A stretch of DNA of 64,000 nt from Acanthosepion pharaonis (lineage: Eukaryota; Mollusca; Cephalopoda; Sepiida; Sepiidae). This document shows positions 25,297 to 36,990 of the stretch, piece by piece (positions within the stretch are counted from its first letter, which is position 1; every line of letters begins with the position of its first letter). Below the pieces are notes generated by a model. The model was not told the origin of the DNA. It was given only the letters and a program-made list of their open reading frames with translations, and ran no database searches. Location: contig CAHIKZ030001779.1 in NCBI GenBank assembly GCA_903632075.3, positions 3,304,501-3,368,500 of the forward strand, given 5' to 3'. The position numbers and the translations under genes are program-made.

Positions 25297-27082
25297 AGAA
25301 GAGTATTTTATTTCCATATAGCAAATGGATTGAAATGTTTTCAAGTTGGCTGATATAAAATCTGAGAATACTGTTTATAGAATCTAACTTTTAAAGAATA
25401 TTTTAAGACTTTAAATAAAACCACCAAAGTAGAACTAAATTGGATTGCTTTATATTTTTAATTTATGTTCAGCAAACTTTTATTTGATTTTACAAAAATC
25501 TTTGCTGTTATGAAAAGAATTTGGCCATATTTTCAAATACATTTTAACCTTTAGCACTCAGCATTATAAATATTATTTCCCTTTCCACTTTATTCTTTTT
25601 CAAGGCCTCTCAATTGCAATAACTTTGTTGTTAATTTTACTCAAAAGTGTTTTCTGTTGCCATAGCAGGATATGATAACACAACTATGAAAATGACTCAA
25701 ATTCAGGATAAACTTTTTGCAGAGTGAATGAAGTTACACACAGAGTGATAAAGGTTAATATTAGCAAAATAGAGATCATCTAAAAAATAAGAAATTGAGT
25801 AAAATCAAATCTTTCAAAAATTTGATTATTTTAAATATTGTATTTATCATCAATCCTTTTTAGTTATTGCTAGAGAAATGATATTGAATTACAAAGATTG
25901 AACTATGCCATTAATTGCTTTGTGTAAGCTAAATGGTTTCTTTGAATTAATGATTACAATCTTGTATTTATATTGTTTTACTAAAAACTATTTGTTCTAA
26001 AATATCCATATTTTCAATAATCCTGTTGTTTTACATTTCTGTCCATTATCTACTAAACATTCAAATATTATTTTCCCTTGCTATTCCAAATTTTATCTTT
26101 AGAATATTTTATCTTAAAATATTTTAAGCAAGTTATCTAAATTTTATCTTCTCCAATCATGATTTCCAAACTTTAAAAAGGGATATTTTTCAATTTTTAT
26201 TATAGATTTAGGATTTTGTATATAAAATATTTTCTTGACTTAATACATTTTAAGCTTTAGGGCTGAAACAAAAATACTGATAGTTTATATTTCTTTATAT
26301 CTAGCAGGACAGACTCCTTAAAGTAGGACAGTCTCAATCCCATTAGTCAATATGGTGAATCTAACCATACTACATAGTTCTACAGTTGATATTTTTTCTT
26401 TCCCATATTTAATTGAATGATTTTTTCATTTTTTTCTCATTATACTTTAAATAATCATATATTTTTAAGTATATAGCTTATTTAAATAAATGTATGTATT
26501 GGTTGTAATTTACTAAAATGATATTATCCTGAAAAATAGTCCTTCTTGATTATCACATTAGTTTTATAGTTTTGGGTATGTAATCCTGTGGCATCATAAC
26601 TAGAAAAGTGGCTTGCTATTTAGAAAAGGGGTTTTTCATATTAGAACTTGACAAAGTTTGAAAAGTATTTCTGAAGGAGATAACAGTAAAAACATTTATT
26701 GTTCAACATTTTAGATGGGTCTTAAATAAGTGTAAACCCAATAAATACAGTTTGAAATGTCAGCTATCAAAGTAATCCACTTAATTTCAATTGGCTTTTG
26801 AGCAATTATGTACTAGCAGATAGATCTATCTTCCAAGCTAATACACTAACAATATTCCTTCAGGTTTAGGAAATAATACTTTGTGTTATGTCATTATTAA
26901 GAAGTGGGCAGATTACTTCAAATGCAGAATTTCCATTTAATATTCATTCAAGAAAACAGTAACTGGGTGTGATAGAGAAGTTGTTGTCTAAATTATGCAA
27001 AAATGAAAAAAATACTGAAATTTTATTTTAGATATATTTACCAAAATTACACAAAAATATTTTGAAATACTAAAGAGTATAT
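25297..27082. other. AT-rich non-coding stretch
   Basis: No gene seen. 'ttaacctttagcactcag' at 25544 resembles a TTAA-flanked MITE end like that at 32512, without a mate nearby. Confidence 0.45.
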
Positions 27083-27855
27083 TTATTCAATAAAATTGTC
27101 ATTGGCTTCAACAATTGCCTCCAGACAACTTTGGAATCTCTTGCAACTCTTCTGCATGGTCTCCTTGTTCAAGTTGGTAAATACTTCCATAATCCTTGCC
27201 TTCAGTTCATCTTTGGTATACAAGAAGTTTTGTTGGTTACTCGCTCAACTGCACCCAACACATAACAATCAAGGAGGTTGCAGTATGGGAAGTTAGGTGG
27301 CCAGATGTAAGGGGCGATGTGGTTGCAGAAATTGTCTGCCAGTTGTGACTGGATTCTCCTGCTTGCGTGACATGGTGCAGAGTCATGTTGCAAGACATAA
27401 TGTCTTCCAGCAGCCACCCTCTTGGCCCAACGAAGCACTACTTCTTCAAGGCACTTGATGTAGGCCCCTGTGTTGAGTCTGAGGACCTCATCAATAAATT
27501 CAGGAGTTCTTTTCTTATCAGAACGATCAGAGTGAATTTTACAAGCTGTTGTACCTTTATAATCACCATTAGACTCATCCAGCTCTTTCCAAATCCTGTG
27601 CACTGTCCTCAGATTGACACCCAAAAACTCTGAAATATTCATATTGGAACTTCCAGCTTTTATGCCATGCAGTACAGCATGCTGTTTCCAAATTTCTGGT
27701 GGAGTGAATTGCATCATAGTGCTTTTTTTTCTCAAAGATGGACCCAACTGACCCTACTATACTGTGCAGTTGATAAAATAAAAAAACAAACAATGCACAT
27801 GCATGAAATTCAAATTATAAAATGGCAATGATTTACCCATTACACCCTGTATATT
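27083..27855 (-). pseudogene. Mariner transposase with large internal deletion
   Basis: On the minus strand, from 27747, the protein starts with a mariner N-terminal helix-turn-helix ('VLHGIKAGSS.MNISEFLGV' and 'RTVHRIWKELDES') and reaches 'KKRTPEFIDEV'. It then jumps to the late catalytic region 'LNTGAYIKCLEEVVLRW', 'QHDSAPCHASRRIQSQLADN' and 'WPPNFPYCNLLDCYV'. The first catalytic Asp and roughly 130-150 residues are missing compared with the usual ~340 residues. A one-base shift near 27205-27215 ends the main frame. In the next frame the normal C-terminus continues (TKDELKARIMEVF, then EAIVEANDNFIE) to a stop at 27083-27085. A plausible terminal repeat, cagggtgtaatgggtaaatc, ends at about 27853 (minus strand) beside a TA; the mate at the other end was not found. 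The deletion makes it non-autonomous. Confidence 0.9.
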
Positions 27856-28312
27856 ACTTGATAGATGATTAACAAGTAGTTCTTTGAAATGAATATCTCA
27901 AATGAAAAGAGTTTAGAAAATTATGACAAAACAAGAGTGCATTGCAATAATTCTTTTCTGCAACTGCAGATTAGAAACACAAAGCTTGGCAAATTTTTGG
28001 ACATAATATAATGTGGCATTAAGAGTCCATAAATTTTGGTCCAATACCAAACAGTATCAGAATAACTGAAATGTTTAACTTCTCCTTCAAAAAAGATAAA
28101 CTATACAGTATTTCTTTAATCCACAGTAAAAATATTTGTAAATTCAAAATTGTAGCTATGATGGTTACATGACAATGCTATTATTCATAAACCTGGTTCA
28201 ATGATGCCTGATTCTAGCTCAGCAGAAATATGAAAATCTGATTGATTGATAAATATATTATTATAGGCATATTAGTGCAATAACAATTATAATAATAGTT
28301 ATAAAATCAAAA
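27856..28312. other. AT-rich non-coding stretch
   Basis: Nothing recognisable. Confidence 0.45.
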
Positions 28313-28668
28313 GACAAAACACATTGACAAGAACTAAGAATTTTTTCAAATTGTCATTTTTAAACCAATTTGTCTTATCTTAAGAATTATTCTGGAAAAT
28401 TTAACTATATTGTCAACATGGAAAACAAAAAAACAAACTCTTAGTAAAAAGGAAGTTATAATATCCAGAAAGAGGCTTATGCAAGAGCATATCTTTTTAA
28501 ATTTCGGATTTGATGTTACTATGGCTACAAAGCATTTCACTTTCATTGCTAGCCTTGATAAAGTTGGAAGATGAAACACACCAGCAAGAACTAAGAATTA
28601 TTTTTCAATTGTCATTTTTAAACCAATTTATCTTCAGAATTATTCTGGGGAATTTAACTATAATAACA
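28313..28668 (+). repeat. Pair of ~100-bp direct repeats
   Basis: 28313-28412 and 28571-28668 match closely. Shared blocks include 'aagaactaagaatt', 'attgtcatttttaaaccaat' and 'agaattattctgg'. The ~160 bp between them is unique. The pair lies about 220 bp upstream of the exon candidate at 28891. Confidence 0.8.
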
Positions 28669-28890
28669 GTTATACATATTATATGTGTGTAGTCTCTTTG
28701 AAAAGTATCCAGCATTTAATATTAACAACAAAAAATAACCTACCTACAAACTTTCAAAGTACTTCTCGTGAGATCTCACATAATTATATCAGTATATCTT
28801 TCACTTTACAAAACAATCTGTAAAGCCCTCTTTCAAGATCACAATCAGCTACCAAATTAAGTTTACTTAATTTTGTTTATTGCATTTCAG

Positions 28891-29064
28891 CTGAGGAAAG
28901 TCACAGAGTGTATGAGACAGACAGACTTGGATGATCCAATGTTTTGTCCCAAAACTCTACAGCGGGACAAAGAAGCTATTCACTTGTCAATGCAATGGTC
29001 ACACAGTACAGAAGCTCACTCAGTGGTGTCTCATGGTGGACTGAGTAACTCCATAGGAGAGTAG
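28891..29064 (+). CDS. Candidate terminal coding exon, unknown gene
   Basis: A good splice acceptor (ttttgtttattgcatttcag, ending at 28890) is followed by one open frame of 57 codons and a TAG at 29062-29064. The other two frames close within 15 codons. The peptide is of mixed composition: a basic start (LRKVTECMRQ), an acidic and polar middle (TDLDDPMFCPKTLQRDKEAI), and a Ser/His-rich end (WSHSTEAHSVVSHGGL then SNSIGE). It lacks the Phe/Leu/Ile bias of chance frames here and matches none of the repeat families in the window. The acceptor fits phase 0. If real, it would be the last coding exon of a gene whose other exons lie upstream, outside the window or unseen. I do not recognise the protein. 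Chance or an alternative exon remains possible. Confidence 0.45.
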   Translation: MRKVTECMRQTDLDDPMFCPKTLQRDKEAIHLSMQWSHSTEAHSVVSHGGLSNSIGE

Positions 29065-29146
29065 CTATTCATGAATGCAAAGCTCTTCTCTAGTTAAATC
29101 TAGTCTGAACAACCATTTTTAAAAGATATTCAAGATAGCTAGACCT

Positions 29147-29150
<4 letters not shown>

Positions 29151-29183
<33 letters not shown>
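29151..29183. repeat. (TC)n microsatellite
   Basis: About 16 TC units, followed by a short CA and TA run. It lies about 90 bp past the stop of the exon candidate. Confidence 0.95.
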
Positions 29184-29187
<4 letters not shown>

Positions 29188-30119
29188 CACACATATATAG
29201 TATGCATGTATGGAAAGGTATTTTTATATATAAATATTTGTTGAACAAATTTTTACAAACTAATTCTGTCTATTGCACTACTGTCATGAATTTCAAAAAT
29301 GATGTCAACATAGTGTAATTAACATGTTGAATGTTTATAATTTTATAAGTATTTTTATTTTTTTATGTTTTGAGATAAATTATTATATGCTTCTCTTTCT
29401 ATGAGAAACAATGGTAAATTTTGAGCAATATAATCAGGAAATATAACATGATTTTGACTCAAGTAAGCATTTTATTTCTTCTTCATTACTTAATTTATTT
29501 ACAATGGTTTATTGATAATCAGTTATCAATCAATTGAATTTTCTTTTAACTCTTGTTTTCTTATAAGTAAAATTGTTATTAGAATATAAAAGTCTTTAAG
29601 TGTTTTTATGAAAAATTTTGAAATGGTTATAACTTCACTATTTTCACATTATTCATGTTTACAGTGATAATTCTTTTTAATTTTGAGAATTGCTTTTCTT
29701 TTCAAGTTTGTAGTTGAATTGAATCTTTAATGATGCAATTTTCAGTTGAGCATCACAAGAGTTGTTTTAAATATTACTTTAAAGAAATTTCACATTTTTT
29801 GTACCAACATTTATTTCTAAATGAAGAGCACTTAAATTGCATACATTGCTTACTTGGTATTTATTTCTGATAAATGTACCAAAGGGATGACTATTCTATT
29901 CAATGTCTATTTTAAACAAGGATTAATAATTGTTGCATAGTGTTTTAGTAGTATAAAATAAAAACACACATTTTCTGCAATTATGCTATTCCTGGATTGA
30001 TTCCAGACATCCACCACCACCACCAACATCCCCAGTATTTAACAATAGGATGTTGTATTATTATTTTTTCATGTGACATGATTTTTAAAGAGGTGGCTGA
30101 TTATGGCTATTCATAGCTT
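29184..30119. other. AT-rich stretch, possible 3' UTR of the exon candidate
   Basis: No coding signal. If the exon candidate is real, this would be 3' UTR or intergenic sequence; several aataaa-like hexamers occur (for example near 29955) but none stands out. Confidence 0.35.
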
Positions 30120-31460
30120 CTAGTTTTTTGTTGCTCTGAGCAACTTTTAACCCTTTACTATCCCTCATTCTTTCTCATTCTTTTATTCCTTCTCTTAGAC
30201 TCATTAAAAAAGTGACTTGTTGTTTCTCCCTGATTTGTTTGTTTTCAGTGTTCTGTGAGTGTTAAACTCTCTAGGACTTCTTTCTTCATTATGTGCACCT
30301 GAAATTTCAGTTCTCTCTTTCTGATTGTAAGTATCAATTTCTTTCTTGTATTTTCTATTTTTGTTAAAACTTTCTTCTTACTCATGTTCTGTCCCTGATA
30401 TTCTCAGCAGTCATCAGTAGAACCACAAACCCTTTTTCTATCTGTAACAAGATTTTCCAGCATTCATTGACATATTGGAGATTAGATATTACATAGCAGT
30501 TCTAAAGATATTATCCTATCTCTTAATACTTTGCTTAGTTTCTAGGAGGCAGTTTTTACTATTCCAATGTGTCTTTCTGTGTAGCACAGCCTGGATCATT
30601 AAATCTTTGTGCTTGTTTGATTTTGATGCCCCAAATACATGGTTCATACATTGGGATGTTTCTTGCTGGCAACCATACATTCTGTTTCTTACAGTTAAGG
30701 GTTAGATCTTTCTTCTTGCTTTATTTTAATATCTTGTCTAAGAGTTCTGTCAGTTTTCTTTCATCAGCAAAGTGTCATGTTGCATTGTTAAGATTATGTC
30801 CCTCAATAATAAATCCTGGTAGATCTTCTAGTTCACTTAGAATCATCTTGCAATATAGATTAAGTAAAACTGATAAGAAAATGCTTCCATGTCTTGCTCA
30901 TCTTTCTATTTTTGTATATTCTACTGAATGTGTTCTCTATCTGAATGCAGTTTGTTTGTTCTCTGTACTGGTTTTGGATGTTTTCTAATGTAAATCCAGT
31001 TTTTTTTAGTATTTCAAGTATTTCTTTGTGTCATATCCTACCACATGTCTTTGAAACATAGGTATAGATTTGTTTTGTTCTCACCGATAGCATTCTGATC
31101 ATATAAATAAAAATGTCTTGTTGTATATGTCCTGAACAAAGCTACACTATTCTTGCCCAATTTCTGATGAAGCTCTGGTATGGGTTCTATTCATTAGTAT
31201 TCAAATAAGCTGAGTTATGTGATTCAAGCTGATTGACTGATGGAGTTTGCATTTATTTGCATCTGGTCTCATTGGCCCTCACTGTAAAGATAGATCTGCT
31301 GAGGTTTTCTTGTATTTCACCACTGTTATCATTTCAGTAACCTTTAATCCTTAAATCATCTAAAACTGATAGCCTTCCCATTAATATCTCACATGGTCCT
31401 ATTGTTTGTTTCTCTTCACGTTGACTAGTGCCAATTTTACTTCAAATTTAAAACTGTGCG
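30120..31460 (-). pseudogene. LINE reverse-transcriptase relic (family A), longest copy
   Basis: The most complete copy of family A here, on the minus strand. Upstream parts resemble the RT core: a degraded 'IYTYVSKTCGRI' to 'LENIQNQYREQTNCI' region near 30940-31090, equivalent to the 'Y..Q.A.IR.E' segment before the YADD motif. A 'TDRTLRQDI'-type helix follows, then 'TECMVASKK' near 30680. It then runs into the same C-terminal tail as the 16, 18, 24, 47 and 63 kb copies. The YADD motif itself is decayed (readable only as a trace near 30765). Open frames on the plus strand in this interval (30475-30988) are antisense shadows. Confidence 0.7.
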
Positions 31461-31638
31461 TATTTCCATGATTTTATGTATTGTATATTTGTCTTCTCTG
31501 TTGTCATGGAAGAACTCTCTAATTTATTCATTCTCTTTTGTTGTATCTTTTTATTTTCTATTATCGGTGTTCTCTTTTTAAACTTTATGTATCTTATTGA
31601 AGAGCATTCTTGTTATTTCTTGATTTTTTAAAAATCAC

Positions 31639-31760
31639 TTCACTCCAAGAAGGGCAATAATTCCACTAAGACACAGAGTGAAAGAGAATGAGAAAACTTT
31701 AGAAGGAACTGGAAACCCAATCCTAAACAGGAAACAAGGAATAAACCTCTTCTTCTGTTC
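31639..31760 (+). repeat. Dispersed repeat, partial
   Basis: 'cactccaagaagggcaataa' through 'ccactaagac' and 'agtgaaagagaatgagaaa' matches the start of the element at 49535-49720. Here the tRNA-like part is missing. Confidence 0.6.
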
Positions 31761-32511
31761 AGTAGATCTGTGAGGAGTGTGAACTGAATGATAGGCAAAC
31801 CTATCTACTCCTATTTATCTTTTTATACATGCCTGCTATGTCTATATTTTGACATGTCTTTCTGTACACTTATCATTGAGCTATTCCTCTTTTGCTTGTG
31901 TGCATTTATTTGCTTAAGATCCTGTGTTTTGTACCATTCCTTAACATTATCTACTACCTTATTTTCATTAGCTTAAGAATTTCAACTGTCATCCACTTCT
32001 TTTTTTCTTGTCTCTCTCTCTCTGTCTCTTCTCGTGAGATGACCACTTTGTCACTAGTACTTCCTTTTATGTGTTCCACTTTGTGTTACTGACCTTTTTT
32101 AAAGTTTATATTTGATGTTAAGTACATCTGCATATGTTTGTTTGCAAATTTGGAATTTGCTGTTTGTAACTTAGTACTGTTTTGGATTTAATTTTTTCAG
32201 TATTTTATCCTCAGTTGATTTGAAGGTGATTGCTTCCGCAGTTATTGCTTATTTTAACCTTTCACATACTTGATTTTCATGGTTTTTGATTCTGTGATAT
32301 AAAATTAGTGATACTTTGAACATGGTATATGTATGATCTTTATTTTCTTGAAAGTTCAAGCATACATTTTCTGAATTTATGGCTTTACTTTGATAATTTT
32401 TATTGCTTTCTAAAAAAGATGTATTTATTCTTGAATACAAATTCACCTCAACTGATAAATTTTAAAAAGATTTTGTTCCTTCTCCTTACAGGAAAGAATG
32501 CTGGACAATCT

Positions 32512-33183
32512 TTAACCTTTTTGCCTGCAATAAAATATGGTGCATCAAAAGGACATTTTTTCCCTTGATACTATCATTATTTTAACTACCTCAGCAATGT
32601 TTGTTGTTTTAAAAAGAGATGATCAGAATTTGATTTTATACATTCTCTTTGTTCTATGAGAATTTACAACAAAAATACTAAACATTATTTATTAGATTAT
32701 TTATTTACAAGAATAATTTTATATTTAAAACATTCTAAAATTGTGAACCAACTAATACAATGCAATGTTTATCATTTATTAATTTATAAAGAAATAAATA
32801 TTTATTTTATAATTCATTGATATTTTTATTAAATTATAAATAAAAAACTTTTCATAGTTATTTATAAAATGTTAAATAATAAATATTGCATTGTAGATGG
32901 TTTATATATTTTCATAATTTTGTAATTTTTTTATATATTTGAATAAAAAGATTTCTTTTCACATTAATTTTTTATAATAATATAAATTTTTATAAATTTT
33001 TTTTTATAATAATATAAATTTTTATAAAAGATAAATAATAAATATCACATTGTACTTGGTTCACATATTTTTATAATCTTGTAAATAAACATTGCTGAAG
33101 AAATGAAGGGAGTAAAAAATAATAGTGGTGTCAAGGAAAAAACATCCTTTTGACAAACCATTTTTTGTGGGCATGAAGGTTAA
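32512..33183. mobile_element. piggyBac-type foldback MITE with TTAA target duplication
   Basis: The element spans 32516-33179 and is flanked by TTAA at 32512-32515 and 33180-33183. The ends are inverted: left ccttt-ttgcctgca, right (reverse complement) cctt-catgcccaca. Longer inverted blocks follow: 'catcaaaaggacattttttc' pairs with the complement of 'gaaaaaacatccttttgaca', 'cagcaatgtttg' pairs with 'aaacattgctg', and 'ttgtgaaccaactaatacaa' pairs with a block near 33045-33062. The loop is almost pure A/T and contains a local tandem duplication (about 32969-33028). TTAA duplication with CC-starting ends is typical of the piggyBac superfamily. There is no coding capacity, so it would need a transposase in trans. 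Confidence 0.8.
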
Positions 33184-36073
33184 AGTCTGTCAAATGCTGT
33201 CTATTATTGGTCATTGAGAGAGAATGATGCTTCTCAGAAAACAGAAATAAACAAGCAGTATTAAAAAAAAGTTTACAAATCTATCTATATATATATATAT
33301 ATATAAAATTCTGTGACTTTCATTATTTCATCTGTCTGTCACACCATCTAAAATAGCGATACACGAACTAATCAAAACCAAATTTTGAAAAGTGTAAACA
33401 GTAAGGGTGTACGAAGTAAAAATTTTTTTACTGAGGTGTATAGTTTAGTAAAATAAATTTTCATTAATATTTTCATTGGCCTTGGAAAGTATTTGTGTGT
33501 GCAATTTTCCTACATGCAAAAATTTAAACATTCACTGAGGTTTTGACCAATCAGTATTACAAAACAACAAATTATTTTATGTATAGAGAAATAATAATGC
33601 ACACTAAAGCATTATTTCAAAATATACTATTGCCATCTAATTAAGTAAAGAAAACTTTTAACCATCTTTGCAAAGGCAGATCATAGACACTCATTCTAAA
33701 AATATTTAAGTATCTGCTATAATCAGAATGCAAAAGTAGAAGAAAGGTAACACAAAATAGAAAAAGTGATTTGTAAAGAATACATATCAGGGTCAAGTAA
33801 TGACTCATAAAAATAATATTCAGATAATAATTTGTTTTATTTACTAAATTGTGTATTTAAACTCACAATTAAATTGAATTATTTTAACTAAATAACTTCC
33901 AATGTATTTATCTTTAGAAATAAGGTCATCATATCCAGTATCCAACACTTCTCAAGAAGATGCTTATCTTGTTCCAAAGAAATGGGAATATTTTGGAAAG
34001 ACATTTAAACATTGAAAACACCTTGAATTTTCATTAAAATATTTATTTTCTATTGGCTGATTTTGAAATTCTCTTTCAGAATGACAGTATAGTTATTAAC
34101 TTTTTTCTTTATTTATTAAAAAAATTAAAAATATATTATATAAAATATACTAATAAAATTTTATGAATTAATATTTAAAACTATTAAATGAAAAAAAAAA
34201 CTCCCCTAATTTACCATTAATAAAATACATTATGTTAAAATCTGCAATAATAGCTTTTAGAGGGAAGAATGTCATTTCATGGTTTGATTAAAAACAATAT
34301 TAGAAATATGCAGGTATTTTTTAAATTGTAGAATCACTAAGCATTCAGAATTTTAAAAGCAATTATTCACTAAATTTTGTTTTGACTGGCAGGCCCAAAA
34401 TAACATGCAAATCTAATTTGCTGAGAATTTATAATGGTAGACACTAAAGACTATTTAACTCTACTGACTGTTGGGCTAAAAGTATAATTGTATTTCCACT
34501 ACTAATGTAACATGTTAACATTAGGAAAGAGTAAGCAGATGAAGATTTTTATTGTAGCAGTTATATTTGTCTTTTTACTGATTATGTCTAGCAAAAGATG
34601 CAAAGGACATTCTTTTGATTGCAAATTGTTTTATGCTTAGTGGAAAACATTATAATTGAAACACTTCAATTTATGATCTTCTATTCCAAACATAACAGAT
34701 GAAATGATGTATGTTTATTTATATTTAACCACTTGACAAAAATTGTCTGCTTTATTTGATGCTGTTCATTGTTACAATGACATCATTTGCCAACTTGACG
34801 GAAGCATTTTATCAACAGATAAAAAGAATTTTATTTTCACTACAATATTATAATGAAACCCATTTAGGAAGTAAAAGAGCATTTTCATATCATCCCATCA
34901 AAATGACCAAATTTAAAAAAAAATTATATTTAGTCTATTTTTTTTTTAGTTAACTTTAGTTACTGAATAATTTTTTATTAATTCTAACTAAGTTATTCAT
35001 CTATGCTTCTATTACTGAACTGCACATTGACAATAAAATAGTCTGTGGGCATTTGGCATATGGGTTTCTTAAAGGAAAATGGTCATTTTGAGATTAGCTT
35101 ATTTCTTATACAGAAACACTTGGCATTCATTGACCAAACAAATAGCATTATTGTTGGCTGAAATCTATAAAATTGCAAAACATTTTTTAAGGAAAATAGG
35201 TTTGTAAAGTTCACTAACTGTTACTGCTCTTTTTAGTATTGATGGAGGCTTCCTTCCTAATTTTTTGTTTTGAAGTGTGGGAAAATTGATAAGATGCTCA
35301 TGTTGGAATGAACATAAATGTTTTTCATTGCTCAAAGTAAGCAATGTCATATTTTAAAAGGGAAGTCTTGATTATTTTAATTTATTCATTTATCCTTATT
35401 TTTCTTTGCTTATTATATTATATTTTTTATTATATCATTATGCATTTATAATTTTTAATTATTAAAATACGTATTTTGTTTATTTTTTAAGAAGTTGTGG
35501 TATACATTGTTTTATTTTAAAAATGTTATTTAGAAAGTTTAATTTATTAAAGTCTCACTAACAATTATTATATTAAGAATATCTAATACATTGTATTTGT
35601 TAAATTACTTATATATTTCATACAAATAATTCTACTTTATTTATATTTAAGTGCAACATTTCTCTTTTATTATAAAAGAGGATGTGATTTCAAAATTGTA
35701 GGAAAAGCATTTCAAGTAGTAATGTTTGTTTTGTTTTATTTTCTGACTATTGGTTCAGTAATGTCAATTTCTTTCTCTATCATTTATCATTTAAACATAC
35801 TTAACAACATTTAACTATAATTTTATTCATTTATTCTTTTCTTATTTATTGATTGTAACATTAAATTTTTTTATGGAAGAGGATGATTTTTAAAGTTTGT
35901 AGGAAAAGCATTTCGAGTTTTAACAAAAAAATTCTCATATATTTGATGATAATATCATACTTTTATTCTTTTCTTATTTATTTATTGGTTTCTATTATTA
36001 TCATTTAAAATATATAATAATAATCCTTAAAGTGGTACATTTGATGATGAATTGTTTACTCCAATATCCAATA
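33184..36073. other. AT-rich non-coding stretch
   Basis: No gene seen. Contains (TA)n at 33286-33304 and two related ~40-bp blocks sharing 'ttgtaggaaaagcatttc' (about 35678-35718 and 35879-35918). Confidence 0.5.
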
Positions 36074-36125
36074 TAATATATATATGTGTTTATGCATATA
36101 TATATATATATATATATGTTTATGC

Positions 36126-36159
<34 letters not shown>

Positions 36160-36164
36160 TTTGA

Positions 36165-36242
<78 letters not shown>

Positions 36243-36255
36243 GTCAATATATATA
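36074..36255. repeat. Long (TA)n microsatellite
   Basis: TA runs broken only by short cassettes (tgtttatgca, cactttgagg, cgtca). The longest pure run is about 70 bp. The poly-Tyr/Ile open frames in both directions are products of the repeat. Confidence 0.97.
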
Positions 36256-36419
36256 TATACTTCATCAGCCTGGGAAAGAGAAGGAAAACTCTGAATTTAA
36301 ACACTCTGTGTCTTGCAGCTATACCCAATGACAGGAAAGGCTTTGGGAATTTGAAGACAAATCCACAGCCAGAGTCTCTAAGACAGTCAGATGTTATATT
36401 CAACTGCATTCTGGTACCT

Positions 36420-36990
36420 CCTGCAATGACACCGGTGTCAATCTGTTTTAGACTCTACCTTTCCTTTAGACAACATCAGTGACATGAATAGAGAAGACAT
36501 GGCCATCACTGATCTCTCATAAAGCCCTTCCCAGGCCTGCACCCTGGAGAGGACACTACAGCATCATCTCACCATGACGGCAAAACATGAGAAGCAACAG
36601 TCTACTGATGGGAGTATTCCCAAGGTCCTTCTGTATGAGGATCTGGCTACTGGAAAGTGGGCTTCATCTTTGCTTCAATCATATCTTCAAAAGTGACATG
36701 AGTGTGATAGACATGGATATTGAGAAGTGGGAAGATGTTGCCAATGATCACACACACAATTTACACCAAGGGCTGGAGTGAGGAGAGAAGAAATGTAGGC
36801 TTACTGCTGGGCTGAATCATGCTCAAAAGAAAGAAAACAACACAGCAACATTGAAGGAAAGTGTCTTCACATGCACTGATTGCAATCAAGACTCATTCTT
36901 GTGTGGGCCTGAACAGCCATAACATATGCTGCACTGACATCAGCAGCAGAGGCATAACTTTTGGGTACAGATCCATGGCTTCTTGAAACT
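36420..36990 (+). pseudogene. LINE ORF2 C-terminus with zinc-knuckle remnant
   Basis: A plus-strand relic of a non-LTR retrotransposon C-terminus. The first block, 'IPKVLLYEDLATGKW', matches the usual 'R.PK..LYGEL..GKR..G.P' signature. After a frame change comes 'KSDMSVIDMDIEKWEDVAND', matching 'CK.D...C.ID...WE..A.DR..WR', and 'LHQGLE'. After another break comes 'FTCTDCNQDS', the start of the terminal C-x2-C zinc-finger-like motif seen in these proteins. At least two frame changes make it dead. The interval is markedly less AT-rich than its surroundings and directly follows the long TA tract. Confidence 0.8.

Noticed and set aside
30475..30988. Two overlapping plus-strand open frames (up to 139 codons)
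   Set aside because: Antisense shadows of the family A LINE on the minus strand.
36052..36409. Long open frames of alternating Tyr/Ile across the TA tract
   Set aside because: Pure products of (TA)n; no frame has other coding character.
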